A stretch of 64,000 nucleotides of DNA from Xylophilus sp. GOD-11R (GTDB taxonomy: Bacteria > Pseudomonadota > Gammaproteobacteria > Burkholderiales > Burkholderiaceae_C), in assembly GCF_033546935.1 (NCBI RefSeq), contig NZ_CP137854.1:1736001-1800000 (forward strand), given 5' to 3'. This document shows positions 39,044-46,408 of this stretch, piece after piece. The stretch's first letter is position 1. Each line of letters opens with the position of its first letter. The notes below the pieces were generated by a model. That model had not been told where the DNA came from. It did not search any database and saw nothing but the letters and a program-made list of their open reading frames with translations. The position numbers and the translations under genes are program-made.

Positions 39044-39294
39044 GCCCGGCCCCCATGCATGCAGAGGTCGTAGCGGCCGTCTGCCTTCATCGCGGCGATC
39101 TGCAGATCCATGGCGATCGCACGCTCCTCGGTCCATTCGCGGACCGGGTGTTGTGCAGCGCGGAGGGCCGGCATGTCGCAGTCGTCGACCGCATGCTTGG
39201 AGCGGAAGTCCGCCACGATTTGGGCGGCGCCGGCTTGCGTGATCTGAGTCAGGTGGGGCGCAGCGGTGGCCCCTCGGTTCTTTTGCATTCCCAT
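39040..39294 (-). CDS. First gene of the leftward early operon, 84 residues
   Basis: This 84-residue protein has no recognised family (TQITQAGAAQIVADFRSKHA, REWTEERAIAMDLQIAAMKA). CGGAG stands shortly before the ATG at 39294. Its start lies 27 bases from the paired left operators, so it is the first gene under repressor control on this side. Confidence 0.6.
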   Translation of the reverse strand: MGMQKNRGATAAPHLTQITQAGAAQIVADFRSKHAVDDCDMPALRAAQHPVREWTEERAIAMDLQIAAMKADGRYDLCMHGGRA

Positions 39295-39321
39295 CGCTCC
39301 GGTTGGTTGCGTTGGGATGAA

Positions 39322-39362
39322 TTAAACATTACGTTTAAACTTCGGTCAAACGGTTTGTTTAA
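39322..39362. promoter_or_regulatory. Left operator pair (OL-like)
   Basis: Two 17-base sites: TTAAAC-ATTAC-GTTTAA at 39322 to 39338 (perfect palindrome) and TCAAAC-GGTTT-GTTTAA at 39346 to 39362 (one mismatch). Centres are 24 bases apart. They match the two sites at 41365 to 41406 beside the repressor gene, so the CI-like repressor should bind here and silence the leftward operon. Confidence 0.8.
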
Positions 39363-39370
39363 CAGAACGT

Positions 39371-39548
39371 GTAAGGAGCCAACACAGCGAGGCGATAGCA
39401 GGAATTGCCGAAGCGACAGGGCTAGGATGCGAGAGCCTGTACAACGCTTTTCAAAGCAGCGCGGCATCGGTTTGACGCGGTGGTCAAGGTGCTTAAGGCG
39501 ATGAGTTTGGAGCTCACCACTGTTCCAGCCGGCCGGCCTGGTTTATAG
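39371..39548 (+). pseudogene. Truncated, frameshifted HigA-type antitoxin remnant
   Basis: From 39389 the plus strand reads EAIAGIAEATGLGCESLYNA followed by FQSS, then a stop. In the next frame RFDAVVKVLKAMSLELTTVPA continues to a stop at 39546. Together this equals the C-terminal half of the 'addiction module antidote' helix-turn-helix family (pattern IAEATGLGRESLYKAL, then FDTVLKVVKALGL, from memory). There is no start codon; the N-terminal half is replaced by the operator region. No toxin gene is adjacent. Confidence 0.6.
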
Positions 39549-39598
39549 GCGTGCCTTCACATGGAGAAGTCGGTTGACCATGGCAATTTTGCCAACCG

Positions 39599-39890
39599 TT
39601 AACGTTGCCTCGGCGATGGGTTTCCGGGGGCGACGTTCACATACGGCTGTAAAGGCGCAATCGGGACTGGGGGCGCCGATTGGTCGATGTAAACCGGCCC
39701 ACGCCCTTGCGCCTCGCGAGTGCTGTACGTCTTGCCGGGGGGCATTAGGGGGCGCGTCTGTAGCGGAAAGCAGGCACTGCTGCCGCATCGCGTCAGTCTT
39801 CATGGCCTTGCAGTCGCTGACTGTGAGCGGGCCTGCTGCATTGGCTGAAAGACTAACGATGAGGCCAATTCTCAATAATCCGTCTCGCAT
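39599..39890 (-). pseudogene. Small secreted phage protein with a frameshift at a G-run
   Basis: A good ribosome site (AAGGAGAGG) precedes the ATG at 39890. The N terminus is a signal peptide (LLRIGLIVSLSANAAG) followed by two cysteines. After a run of six G on the plus strand (39737 to 39742) the current frame turns into arginine-rich nonsense and ends at 39543. The alternative frame gives TYSTREAQGRGPVYIDQSAP and PIAPLQPYVNVAPG, ending at 39599, which looks like real protein. One base seems lost or gained at the run. The function of the intact form is unknown. Confidence 0.55.
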
Positions 39891-39960
39891 AGCCTCTCCT
39901 TGTCTGCAGCGGCTATTGTCTTTCGGTGCGGCACCGAGTGCGCCAACTCACGCGAGCGTA

Positions 39961-40623
39961 CTAAGGCTTAGGCTTGGATAGTGTGGTCTGGTTGTCCTGT
40001 TGACCGGTACTGACCTTCTGCTCCTGCTTCGGGCGCGCATCGACGTTGAAGAAGTCTCGAACTTTGTCCAGCATTCCCGGCCGAGAAGGTTTGATGGTTG
40101 GGCGCTGTAAACGTTCGGCGAGCGGCAGGAGTTCTATTTGACGATCTTGCTGGGCAATGCGCTGGATCGCATGGGCGACGTAGTAGTCGGCTTTAAATCG
40201 TGGGTCTTGGACGAACAGCAGAACGTAGCTGTCCATCTGTCTCGTGCATCCGCGGACTGCGGTGTAGACCATTGCGCCGACGGGATCAATGGCATACGTG
40301 GGCAGGTTGCGCAGCGCCAGCTCGGTGCACATCCGGTAGACCTGGAATCTGTCTGCGTATTCCTTGTCGCCGACAGTTTGCTCGATGAGCCGGGCGGCGG
40401 TTAGGAAGTCTTCAGTCTTGGACAGATTGACCGTTGTCGGCCAAGGCATCGGGCCCCAATCCTGGCCGCCACCTGAGGCCTGCTCAATTGCCTGGGCCGC
40501 TGAGAAAGCCGCCATTGCTGCGGCAGCGATGGCTACTTTTCGAAGGTGACGCTTAAGGGTGGCGGCGGGGCCGGTGGTCGTGCGCTTCTTCGCATCTGCG
40601 CGAGTCTCAATTCCGGTCATCAT
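39961..40623 (-). CDS. Exported or anchored hypothetical protein
   Basis: This 220-residue protein has a signal or anchor segment near residue 30 (VAIAAAAMAAFSAAQAIEQA). A helical domain with three cysteines follows (YRMCTELALRNLPTYAIDPV and VYTAVRGCTRQMDSYVLLFV), then a charged tail. The start at 40623 is one of two adjacent ATG codons. It lies between the repressor gene and the small secreted gene on the same strand and so is probably expressed in the lysogen. Function unknown. Confidence 0.6.
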   Translation of the reverse strand: MMTGIETRADAKKRTTTGPAATLKRHLRKVAIAAAAMAAFSAAQAIEQASGGGQDWGPMPWPTTVNLSKTEDFLTAARLIEQTVGDKEYADRFQVYRMCTELALRNLPTYAIDPVGAMVYTAVRGCTRQMDSYVLLFVQDPRFKADYYVAHAIQRIAQQDRQIELLPLAERLQRPTIKPSRPGMLDKVRDFFNVDARPKQEQKVSTGQQDNQTTLSKPKP

Positions 40624-40658
40624 TGCCTTTGCGTCATTTCTCTCAGGGTCTCTGCCTA

Positions 40659-41330
40659 TCAGCAGCGAGTTTTGATCTTCCGCCGTGGCACAGGGTGCGC
40701 GATGTAATAAACCCAAGTCACATCGGCCAACTCGTAGTGCAGCGTTTCCGCTACGTTATAGCTGCCGAAGCGCCAGCCGGCCCGGCGGGAAAGCAGCCGC
40801 TTAATCATGGTCTGGCCGGTGGCCAAGCGGACCAGCACATCGTCCTCGAGCTCGGGCTCGGTGCCAGGCTCTACGAGAGCGAATTCGCCAGGGTTATATC
40901 GGGGCACCATGGACGACCCGTCCACCTCAACCAAGAAAGCGTGCGGGTCCGAGGTGGCAATCTCTGCGCAGGAGTCAGTGGCGCCGACTGGGTAATCGCC
41001 ATCCGTCCACATGCGTTCTGCCATGCCTCCGCTGCCTTTCCCGACCACATATACGTGGCGCACCTTCGTTGTGTCGACATCCAGGCTGCCGGTCGGCCGT
41101 TCGTAGACAGCCGACCCGGCACCCATTGCGCCGGCGCCGCTGGTCAACCAAGTTGCGCTGCAGCCGATCGCTGTTTGCGCCTTGATGGCGCCTGCTTTTG
41201 AAACGCCGCGCGTCTCCCAGTTTTTGACCGTCTGAGGCGATTCGTTGAGCAGCTTCGCCACAGCGGACTGCCCGGTCGTCTGTCGGAGGGTCTGGGCGGC
41301 TTCGTAGAGCCGTGCGGCGGTCGGGTGCAT
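40659..41330 (-). CDS. cI: CI-like phage repressor with S24 peptidase domain
   Basis: The product has 223 residues. The N-terminal helix-turn-helix is QSAVAKLLNESPQTVKNWET. An Ala-Gly-rich linker (GAGAMGAGS) may hold the self-cleavage site. The S24 domain has VEVDGSSMVPRYNPGE with the catalytic Ser and LATGQTMIKRLLSR with the catalytic Lys. It should keep the prophage silent and be cleaved on RecA activation. The start at 41330 faces the right operators, which it probably binds as dimers. Confidence 0.93.
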   Translation of the reverse strand: MHPTAARLYEAAQTLRQTTGQSAVAKLLNESPQTVKNWETRGVSKAGAIKAQTAIGCSATWLTSGAGAMGAGSAVYERPTGSLDVDTTKVRHVYVVGKGSGGMAERMWTDGDYPVGATDSCAEIATSDPHAFLVEVDGSSMVPRYNPGEFALVEPGTEPELEDDVLVRLATGQTMIKRLLSRRAGWRFGSYNVAETLHYELADVTWVYYIAHPVPRRKIKTRC

Positions 41331-41364
41331 GCCGCAGATTGTTTGCCGACTAAACAAAATGTTG

Positions 41365-41406
41365 TTAAACGTTCTGTTTGACATTTTGTTTAAACGCTGC
41401 GTTTAA
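41365..41406. promoter_or_regulatory. Right operator pair (OR-like)
   Basis: TTAAAC-GTTCT-GTTTGA at 41365 to 41381 (one mismatch) and TTAAAC-GCTGC-GTTTAA at 41390 to 41406 (perfect) lie between the divergent repressor and Cro-like genes, with centres 25 bases apart. Consensus and spacing equal those of the left pair. Confidence 0.85.
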
Positions 41407-41413
41407 TTGGTTG

Positions 41414-41623
41414 ATGGACGACGACACCAACCTGATCAAGCGCCTTGGCGGCCCCACGAGGGTTGCCGAGCTTTTGGGCTACGACAAGGCCAGAGGCGGC
41501 GTGCAACGAGTTCAGAACTGGCTGACGCGCGGCATCCCCTCGAGCGTAAAGGTTGAGCGGCCGGACCTTTTCATGCCTGGCCTTACTACCTCCGAGCCTG
41601 CCCTGGCGAAAGAGGGGGCCTGA
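41414..41623 (+). CDS. cro: Cro-like regulator
   Basis: This 69-residue protein has a helix-turn-helix of the YdaS/Cro type (LIKRLGGPTRVAELLGYDKA, then VQNWLTRGIPSSVKVERPDL). It lies divergent from the CI-like gene with the operator pair between them, the standard place of Cro. It should switch off the repressor gene and start the lytic programme. Confidence 0.85.
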   Translation: MDDDTNLIKRLGGPTRVAELLGYDKARGGVQRVQNWLTRGIPSSVKVERPDLFMPGLTTSEPALAKEGA

Positions 41624-41626
41624 CGC

Positions 41627-41764
41627 ATGGCCCTCGCTCTCTACGTGCTTTGCGCCGGCCATTTCGTCCGAACCTTGAGCGGTCATCACCCTCTTCGTCG
41701 CCTCGACTTCCTGGCGCTGGCCGGCTTGGTCTATGGCGTGTGCCAGGCCGCAGCGCGGTTTTGA
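41627..41764 (+). CDS. Small membrane protein, 45 residues
   Basis: A frame too short for most gene callers: ATG at 41627, four bases behind the Cro-like gene, with AGAGGGGG about ten bases ahead. It encodes MALALYVLCAGHFVR and a hydrophobic C-terminal half (FLALAGLVYGVCQAA). The tight spacing suggests it is translated with the Cro-like gene. Function unknown. Confidence 0.5.
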   Translation: MALALYVLCAGHFVRTLSGHHPLRRLDFLALAGLVYGVCQAAARF

Positions 41765-41800
41765 CCCAACCCCTTTTCTCAATCCACCCAAGACCCAGCC

Positions 41801-42031
41801 ATGACGCTCCGCAATCGTTCTCTCGTCCGAAAGCCTTTCACGATGCTGCGCACCCACGACCAGGAACACGCCGAATTGGAATGGCTGGTCGATGACTTGG
41901 GCGGCGGCGAACCGGCTGCGGTTCTTCGTGAGGAGCTTCTGAAGCTGGCAAGGGCAAGGCGGCATGCGAAAAATTCTCTTGCTCCCATGCGCCTTGACAA
42001 AAACGCCTTCTCCGGCCTGAGCGCCGCATGA
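41801..42031 (+). CDS. Small phage protein, 76 residues
   Basis: A 76-residue protein (RKPFTMLRTHDQEHAELEWL, LREELLKLARARRHAKNSLA) with mostly helical character and no recognised family. It lies in the rightward early operon and overlaps the frame of the next gene. Confidence 0.5.
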   Translation: MTLRNRSLVRKPFTMLRTHDQEHAELEWLVDDLGGGEPAAVLREELLKLARARRHAKNSLAPMRLDKNAFSGLSAA

Positions 42032-42042
42032 GGAAAGGCTCC

Positions 42043-42252
42043 ATGCAAAAGAACGAAATGCGCCTGGACCTCACCGGCTTTTCTGAAGCCGATTTTCGCG
42101 AGATCCAGGAGCAGGCAGACGAGTGGGGAGTGGCCTTTGATCAGGCATGCCTGCTCATGCTTCTTCAGGAATCACGCCGCCGCCGGACCACCCCGCGCCC
42201 TGGCGCGCCTGGACTCTTCTCGCGCCTGTTCGGCAGCCGAGCCGCTCACTAA
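42043..42252 (+). CDS. Small phage protein, 69 residues
   Basis: The start at 42043 has AGGAAAGG five bases ahead; an ATG at 42028 overlapping the previous stop is an alternative. The product reads DLTGFSEADFREIQEQADEW and ends with a basic tail. No family is recognised. Confidence 0.5.
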   Translation: MQKNEMRLDLTGFSEADFREIQEQADEWGVAFDQACLLMLLQESRRRRTTPRPGAPGLFSRLFGSRAAH

Positions 42253-42283
42253 GCGCGACTCCAGAGTTACTCAAAAGCTCGCC

Positions 42284-42643
42284 ATGAAGACCCTCCAGCT
42301 GCAGCTCGGTATGAGCCTGCCGATTCCGATGGATGCCGCGCGCGCCGCCGGCGTTGTCGGGGCGACCCTGGCCGCCGAGAAGGCTGAAGGCGTTTGCCCG
42401 AACTTCGCCGAGCGGGCCTATGCATTCGTGCTGGCCTACATCGCCGAGCATGGCCCGATCTCCGGCGAGCTTGTGACCTTGGCCTGCGTGGCGGCCGGCA
42501 TAGATCCCGTCGAGCGCCGCGCTTTTGGGTCGGTTTATGCCCGCGCCCTTCGCGAGAACGAGATCCGGGCCGTGGCCGATTGCCCGCGCATGTTTGGACA
42601 TGGCACCGCTGGTGGCCGCGTGTACGCGAGGGTGGCCCGGTGA
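42284..42643 (+). CDS. Phage early protein, 119 residues
   Basis: This 119-residue helical protein (FAERAYAFVLAYIAEHGPIS, GELVTLACVAAGIDPVERRA) looks like a winged-helix protein of phage replication regions, in which EHGPISGE opens a helix-turn-helix. Its stop overlaps the GTG start of the O-like gene. The exact role is unknown; DNA binding is inferred from pattern only. Confidence 0.6.
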   Translation: MKTLQLQLGMSLPIPMDAARAAGVVGATLAAEKAEGVCPNFAERAYAFVLAYIAEHGPISGELVTLACVAAGIDPVERRAFGSVYARALRENEIRAVADCPRMFGHGTAGGRVYARVAR

Positions 42644-43557
42644 CGACACGACCCGTCCCATACCCGGCTGACACGCGCGCAAAGGGCTGGCGCTTCGAGC
42701 TTGACCACGAGCGTATCCGACAGTCCGACACCTGGGCACTCGCGCCGGCAGAAGTGCGCCCATGGCTGCTCATGCTCTGGATGACATCTTGGGAGCAAAC
42801 GCCATGCGGCTCGTTGCCGGCCGCCGACGAATTGATCGCAGCGCGCGTGGGCATGACACCAAAGGCATTTGCCAAGGCTCGATCGGTGCTGCTGCGCGGG
42901 TGGTGGCTAGGCGAGGACGGCCGCCTGTACCACGACACCCTGATCGCGCGTGTCGAAGAAATGATGACCAAGCGTCGTAGCGACTCCGATCGACAGGCGC
43001 AGAGACGCGCACGAATCAGACAGGAGTCCGAAAAAGTAGCGCCAGTGTCACGCGTGACACCGACCGGACTCCACGGTGAATCCGACACCGGAACCGGAAC
43101 CGGAACCAGTAATACCTCTCCCTCACTTCGTTCGGGCGAGGTAGCGCACGCTGCGCAAGCGACCCCAGGCGAGGCTTGCAAGGCGATGAAGCAGGCCGGC
43201 CTTCAGGCTGTGAACCCGAGCCACCCTCAACTTGCCGCACTCCTTGGTGCCGGCATCACCCTCGATGAGCTGACCGTGGCGGCTGCCGAGGCCGCGGAAA
43301 AGGGCAAGCCATTTGCCTATGCGCTGGCCACTGCGGAGGGTCGCCGCCGTGACGCGGCAGTGGCGCCGCTGCCTGCTGCCGGCGTCCGCCCGGCCAAGGC
43401 GCAGCCCAAATCCTTCGCCCAGCAAGAGCGCGAAGCCGGCTGGGCCCGCTGGGAGGAGATGACCGGCCGTGTGCATCCGGATCGACAGGCTGCTTCAGGC
43501 GGCCGTGTCATCGACATCACCCCAAACCGAAATCTGCAACTTGAGGCCGCGCCATGA
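42640..43557 (+). CDS. Phage replication initiator-like (O-like) protein
   Basis: The product has 305 residues. The N-terminal half resembles the winged-helix DUF1376/YdaU and O-like proteins (WRFELDHERIRQSDTWALAP, VGMTPKAFAKARSVLLRGWW). A Thr/Gly/Asp-rich linker and a helical C-terminal region follow. Such proteins bind the phage origin, often inside their own gene. The GTG at 42640 overlaps the previous stop. A P-like helicase loader gene follows with an ATGA overlap, matching lambda O-P. The repeated GGAACC units near 43090 (three in tandem) could be part of an origin. Confidence 0.7.
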   Translation: MTTRPVPYPADTRAKGWRFELDHERIRQSDTWALAPAEVRPWLLMLWMTSWEQTPCGSLPAADELIAARVGMTPKAFAKARSVLLRGWWLGEDGRLYHDTLIARVEEMMTKRRSDSDRQAQRRARIRQESEKVAPVSRVTPTGLHGESDTGTGTGTSNTSPSLRSGEVAHAAQATPGEACKAMKQAGLQAVNPSHPQLAALLGAGITLDELTVAAAEAAEKGKPFAYALATAEGRRRDAAVAPLPAAGVRPAKAQPKSFAQQEREAGWARWEEMTGRVHPDRQAASGGRVIDITPNRNLQLEAAP

Positions 43558-44015
43558 GCCTGTCTACGGAAGCTATCGATCGTCTCTTCAATCGTTTGTC
43601 GGCTACCTACGGCGCCGCTTGGGAGCGCAGTCACGGCACCAACCCGATGTCGGACGTGAAGGCCGCCTGGACTCACGAACTATCCGGCTTCGGCAACAGC
43701 ATGAAGTCCATCGCCTGGGCGCTAGAGAACCTTCCGGAGCGATGCCCCAACGTCATCGAGTTCCGCAATCTCTGCCGCCGGGCGCCGTTGGAGGAGGTGA
43801 AGCTCCTGCCGGTGGTTACCGATCCGGAAAAGGTCGCGGCCGAACTTCTGCGGCTGGGAGAACTGCGGTCGAAGGTAGCGGTGCCCGCCGTGAGCCAACG
43901 GGAGTGGGCGCACCGAATCATTCGCCGTCACGAGGCCGGCGAAACGGTGAGGCCGATCTCCCTGGAGTTCGCCCGAGAGGCGCTCGGTACCGAGACCCGG
44001 AGGTTTGCAACGTGA
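43554..44015 (+). CDS. Helicase loader-like (P-like) protein
   Basis: This 153-residue protein (ATYGAAWERSHGTNPMSDVK, AAWTHELSGF, LPERCPNVIEFRNLCRRAP) follows the pattern of phage replication P-type proteins, which bring the host DnaB helicase to the origin. It directly follows the O-like gene with an ATGA overlap. The likeness is by pattern and place; a search would be needed to confirm it. Confidence 0.7.
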   Translation: MSLSTEAIDRLFNRLSATYGAAWERSHGTNPMSDVKAAWTHELSGFGNSMKSIAWALENLPERCPNVIEFRNLCRRAPLEEVKLLPVVTDPEKVAAELLRLGELRSKVAVPAVSQREWAHRIIRRHEAGETVRPISLEFAREALGTETRRFAT

Positions 44016-44016
44016 C

Positions 44017-44241
44017 TCACACCCGAACCACCAATTGCGCAAGCTCGGGGAACAGGACAGAGGCTGCAACTGCGCAAGTCGCCACCGCAAGCCCGACGGC
44101 TGTCCACAGCCTACGGGTCGAGCGCGGGCGAGTGCGGGGCCGACGCTCGATGTCATGCCATGCGTCCAAGACGGCGATGGTCTCGTCGCTTTCTTTCAGT
44201 GGGTTGGCGCCCCACGAGCGCGTGAATGACGGTGCATCCAT
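44017..44241 (-). CDS. Opposite-strand small membrane protein
   Basis: This 74-residue protein has one membrane helix near the C terminus (LWTAVGLAVATCAVAASVLF). The ATG at 44241 is preceded by GTGGAG. It lies on the opposite strand inside the rightward early operon, filling the gap between the P-like and RusA-like genes, with its stop one base after the P-like stop. It may be a lysogenic gene. No family is recognised. Confidence 0.5.
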   Translation of the reverse strand: MDAPSFTRSWGANPLKESDETIAVLDAWHDIERRPRTRPRSTRRLWTAVGLAVATCAVAASVLFPELAQLVVRV

Positions 44242-44328
44242 AGCGAACTCCACTTCGATTTCGATCTGCAGGGTAGTCAGCAAGATTTGTACTCGCCGGC
44301 GGCTCCAACCAAAGCTAGGGGTTGCCCG

Positions 44329-44673
44329 ATGAAGGTACTTGTTCCTTTGCGCACCGGGACGGGCCAGAACGACCGGGAGCACTTCCGAGCCCGCGCGCGC
44401 CGGGTCAAGGCAGAGCGCCACGCCGTGGCCTGGCTGCTCGCGTTGCATCGCCCGCCTGCCGGGCCCGTGACCGTGACGATGTGCCGCATCTCGCCTGGCC
44501 AAGGGCTGGATGCACACGACAACCTGCGCGGCAGCCTGAAGGCTTCAGTCGACCAGGTCGCCGAATGGCTCGGCCGCGACGACGCCGACTCTTCGATCGA
44601 ATGGAAATATGACCAGCGCCGCGGTAAGCCCGGCGAGTGGATGGTCGGCATCACCGTGGAGCCCCGCACATGA
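44329..44673 (+). CDS. RusA-like Holliday junction resolvase (probable)
   Basis: The 114-residue protein has the segment GLDAHDNLRGSLKASVDQVA followed by EWLGRDDADSSIEW. RusA-type resolvases have a comparable pattern of acidic residues (DXDNLXKXXXD, then an acidic pair), so the metal site could be Asp, Asp, Lys and the DD pair. Length and place in the early operon also fit. The spacing D-A-H-D differs from the usual DXD. Its stop overlaps the next start. Confidence 0.55.
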   Translation: MKVLVPLRTGTGQNDREHFRARARRVKAERHAVAWLLALHRPPAGPVTVTMCRISPGQGLDAHDNLRGSLKASVDQVAEWLGRDDADSSIEWKYDQRRGKPGEWMVGITVEPRT

Positions 44674-45191
44674 GCGACATCACCCTCGTTCGCTGCGATC
44701 CAGTCGAGATCAGCGAAAGCGATCGCGCCGTCGCGCGCCGGGTCATCTTCAGCATCATCGACGGCTTGGGCGGTACCGGCCGCCGCCAGTGGCGCCGCTT
44801 CTGGAACCGGGTGTTCAAGCTCGAGCCCGGCGAGATGATCGACATCAAGACGCACCAGGCCCGGCTCGGCTGGTATCACCGCCGCCACATGGCGCTGGAG
44901 CAGATGCTCTTCGAGTCTCAGGACAAGTTCGAAGATTTCGACGCCTTCCGCACTTGGCTCAAAGTTGGCAGCGGCTTCGTCGATTGGTACCCGGGCCCCA
45001 AGGGCGGCGTCATCCCGGTCCCGCGCTCGATCAGCTACTCGAAGCTCGAGCAGGGCGACATGGAGAAATTCCATGGCGATGCCGTCAACTTCCTGCGCAC
45101 CGAGCACGCCGGCAAGACCCTCTGGAACCACCTGCGCCCCGAGCGCAGAAGCGAGATGGTTGAGTCGATCCTGGGGAGCTTCAACGAATGA
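44670..45191 (+). CDS. DUF1367-like phage protein
   Basis: A 173-residue protein that keeps the arrangement known from DUF1367 phage proteins (FKLEPGEMIDIKTHQARLGW, YHRRHMALEQMLFESQDKF). The function is unknown; the gene usually stands among Nin-type genes before the terminase, as here. The start at 44670 overlaps the RusA-like stop (ATGA) and its stop overlaps the next gene. Confidence 0.7.
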   Translation: MSDITLVRCDPVEISESDRAVARRVIFSIIDGLGGTGRRQWRRFWNRVFKLEPGEMIDIKTHQARLGWYHRRHMALEQMLFESQDKFEDFDAFRTWLKVGSGFVDWYPGPKGGVIPVPRSISYSKLEQGDMEKFHGDAVNFLRTEHAGKTLWNHLRPERRSEMVESILGSFNE

Positions 45192-45706
45192 GCTTCCGCC
45201 GTCACGCACCCCGCGTGCGCCAGGTCGATGAGCCCAGCCGCGCCGCGCCTCTGCTCCAGTCGCGATCGCTGCATCGCGGCGCAACAGGCGCGAGAGCACC
45301 GTCCGCGCCGATCCCGAAAACAGAACCCAAGCGAAACCCGCACTTGCTGGCCATGGCGCGTGGCAAGCCGTGCCTGCTCTGCGTCGCTGGGGGCGTTGCC
45401 CGCTGTACCTGGGACAGCACCGTCGCCGCGCACAGCAACCTTTCGATCCACGGCAAGGCGGGCGCCCGTAAGGCTGACGACCAGTACACCGTCTGGCTTG
45501 GTGACTACCACCACCGGTGGCTCGACCAGGGGCCAGCAACCGCCGCCGCGAAGGAAGCCGCCTTCATGCGCGCTCACCTGCTCCAGGTCCAGGAATGGCG
45601 CTGGATCGCCAGCAGCTACAGCGCCGTTGACGCGGATCAAAAAGCCGCGCAGTGGGCACTCAACCAACTCAACGCTTCTCCAGTGGGAGGCCCCTTTGAC
45701 GACTGA
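45188..45706 (+). CDS. DUF1364-like nuclease domain protein
   Basis: The 172-residue protein has the DUF1364 pattern: NPHLLAMARGKPCLLCVAGG, VAAHSNLSIHGKAGARKADD and WLGDYHHRWLDQG. Cysteines and histidines are placed for a zinc-supported HNH-like fold. Phage homologues lie in the Nin region and probably cut branched or nicked DNA. The N-terminal 50 residues are variable. Starts by ATGA overlap. Confidence 0.75.
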   Translation: MSFRRHAPRVRQVDEPSRAAPLLQSRSLHRGATGARAPSAPIPKTEPKRNPHLLAMARGKPCLLCVAGGVARCTWDSTVAAHSNLSIHGKAGARKADDQYTVWLGDYHHRWLDQGPATAAAKEAAFMRAHLLQVQEWRWIASSYSAVDADQKAAQWALNQLNASPVGGPFDD

Positions 45707-46202
45707 CCTCAAAACCATTGCCGACCGCATGCTTGCCCGCTGCGTCGAGGAGGGCGATTGCCTCATCTGGCCCGGCGCCACCAACCCGAAGGGCTTGCCC
45801 GTTGCCTGGGCTGGCCGCGCCACGGCGTCTGGCCGCCGGATCATCTGGGAGGCGGTCACCGGCAAGGAGCTACAGCTAGCCGACTGCATCCTGATGACCT
45901 GTGAGTGCGTGCGATGCCTGAACTTCGCTCATATGTGCAAAGCTGATCGAAGCGCGGTGATCAAGTTGGCCACTAAGTCCGGCACCCACCGGAGCCCAGC
46001 ACGCGGGCAGAAGCTTCGCGAGGCCTACAAGACGCGAACCGGCTATGACGGTGAAGCCGTGGCGGCATTGGTGAGGTCCAGCACGCTCACTGGCGTGGAG
46101 ATCGAGCGCCAGCACGGGATTCGCCAAAGCGTGGTGAGCCGGATCCGCAGAGGCGTGGCCTGGCCCGAGAAAACCAACCCTTTCGCAGGGCTTGCCCGCT
46201 GA
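45696..46202 (+). CDS. HNH-type endonuclease-like protein
   Basis: This 168-residue protein starts at TTG 45696 with GGGAGG six bases ahead. The core is DCLIWPGATNPKGLPVAWAG, then IIWEAVTGKELQLADCILMT, and CECVRCLNFAHMCKADRSA with Cys and His residues, as in phage HNH_3-type homing nucleases. The C terminus has a helix-turn-helix (GVEIERQHGIRQSVVSRIRR). A free-standing nuclease or a regulator is possible. Confidence 0.65.
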   Translation: MTTDLKTIADRMLARCVEEGDCLIWPGATNPKGLPVAWAGRATASGRRIIWEAVTGKELQLADCILMTCECVRCLNFAHMCKADRSAVIKLATKSGTHRSPARGQKLREAYKTRTGYDGEAVAALVRSSTLTGVEIERQHGIRQSVVSRIRRGVAWPEKTNPFAGLAR

Positions 46203-46408
46203 TGAACTGCGGCACCTGCATCCACTGGGAGCTGAAGGGCTCGCCCATGCGCGCCGTGGGCATGGGCATGTGCGCCCGCGAGGTGGGTGTCTTCCGCCGC
46301 GCGCGCACCTTCGGTCCCGAGGCTCTCTGCGGCAAGAAGCAGTTCCAGCAGGCTGCGCCCGCCGTGGTCAAGGCACGGGAGAAGGCGCTCGCGCGCCTGG
46401 AAGCCTGA
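46202..46408 (+). CDS. Small cysteine-containing phage protein
   Basis: A 68-residue protein with a CGTCIHW start and further cysteines (GMCAREVG, ALCGKKQ), which may form one zinc knuckle. Its ATG overlaps the previous stop. Similar small proteins are frequent before phage terminase genes. Function unknown. Confidence 0.65.
   Translation: MNCGTCIHWELKGSPMRAVGMGMCAREVGVFRRARTFGPEALCGKKQFQQAAPAVVKAREKALARLEA

Noticed and set aside
43084..43108. GGAACC tandem repeats in the O-like gene as a proven origin
   Set aside because: There are only about three short units and they also encode a Thr/Gly linker; an origin role is a guess and is mentioned only in the gene entry.
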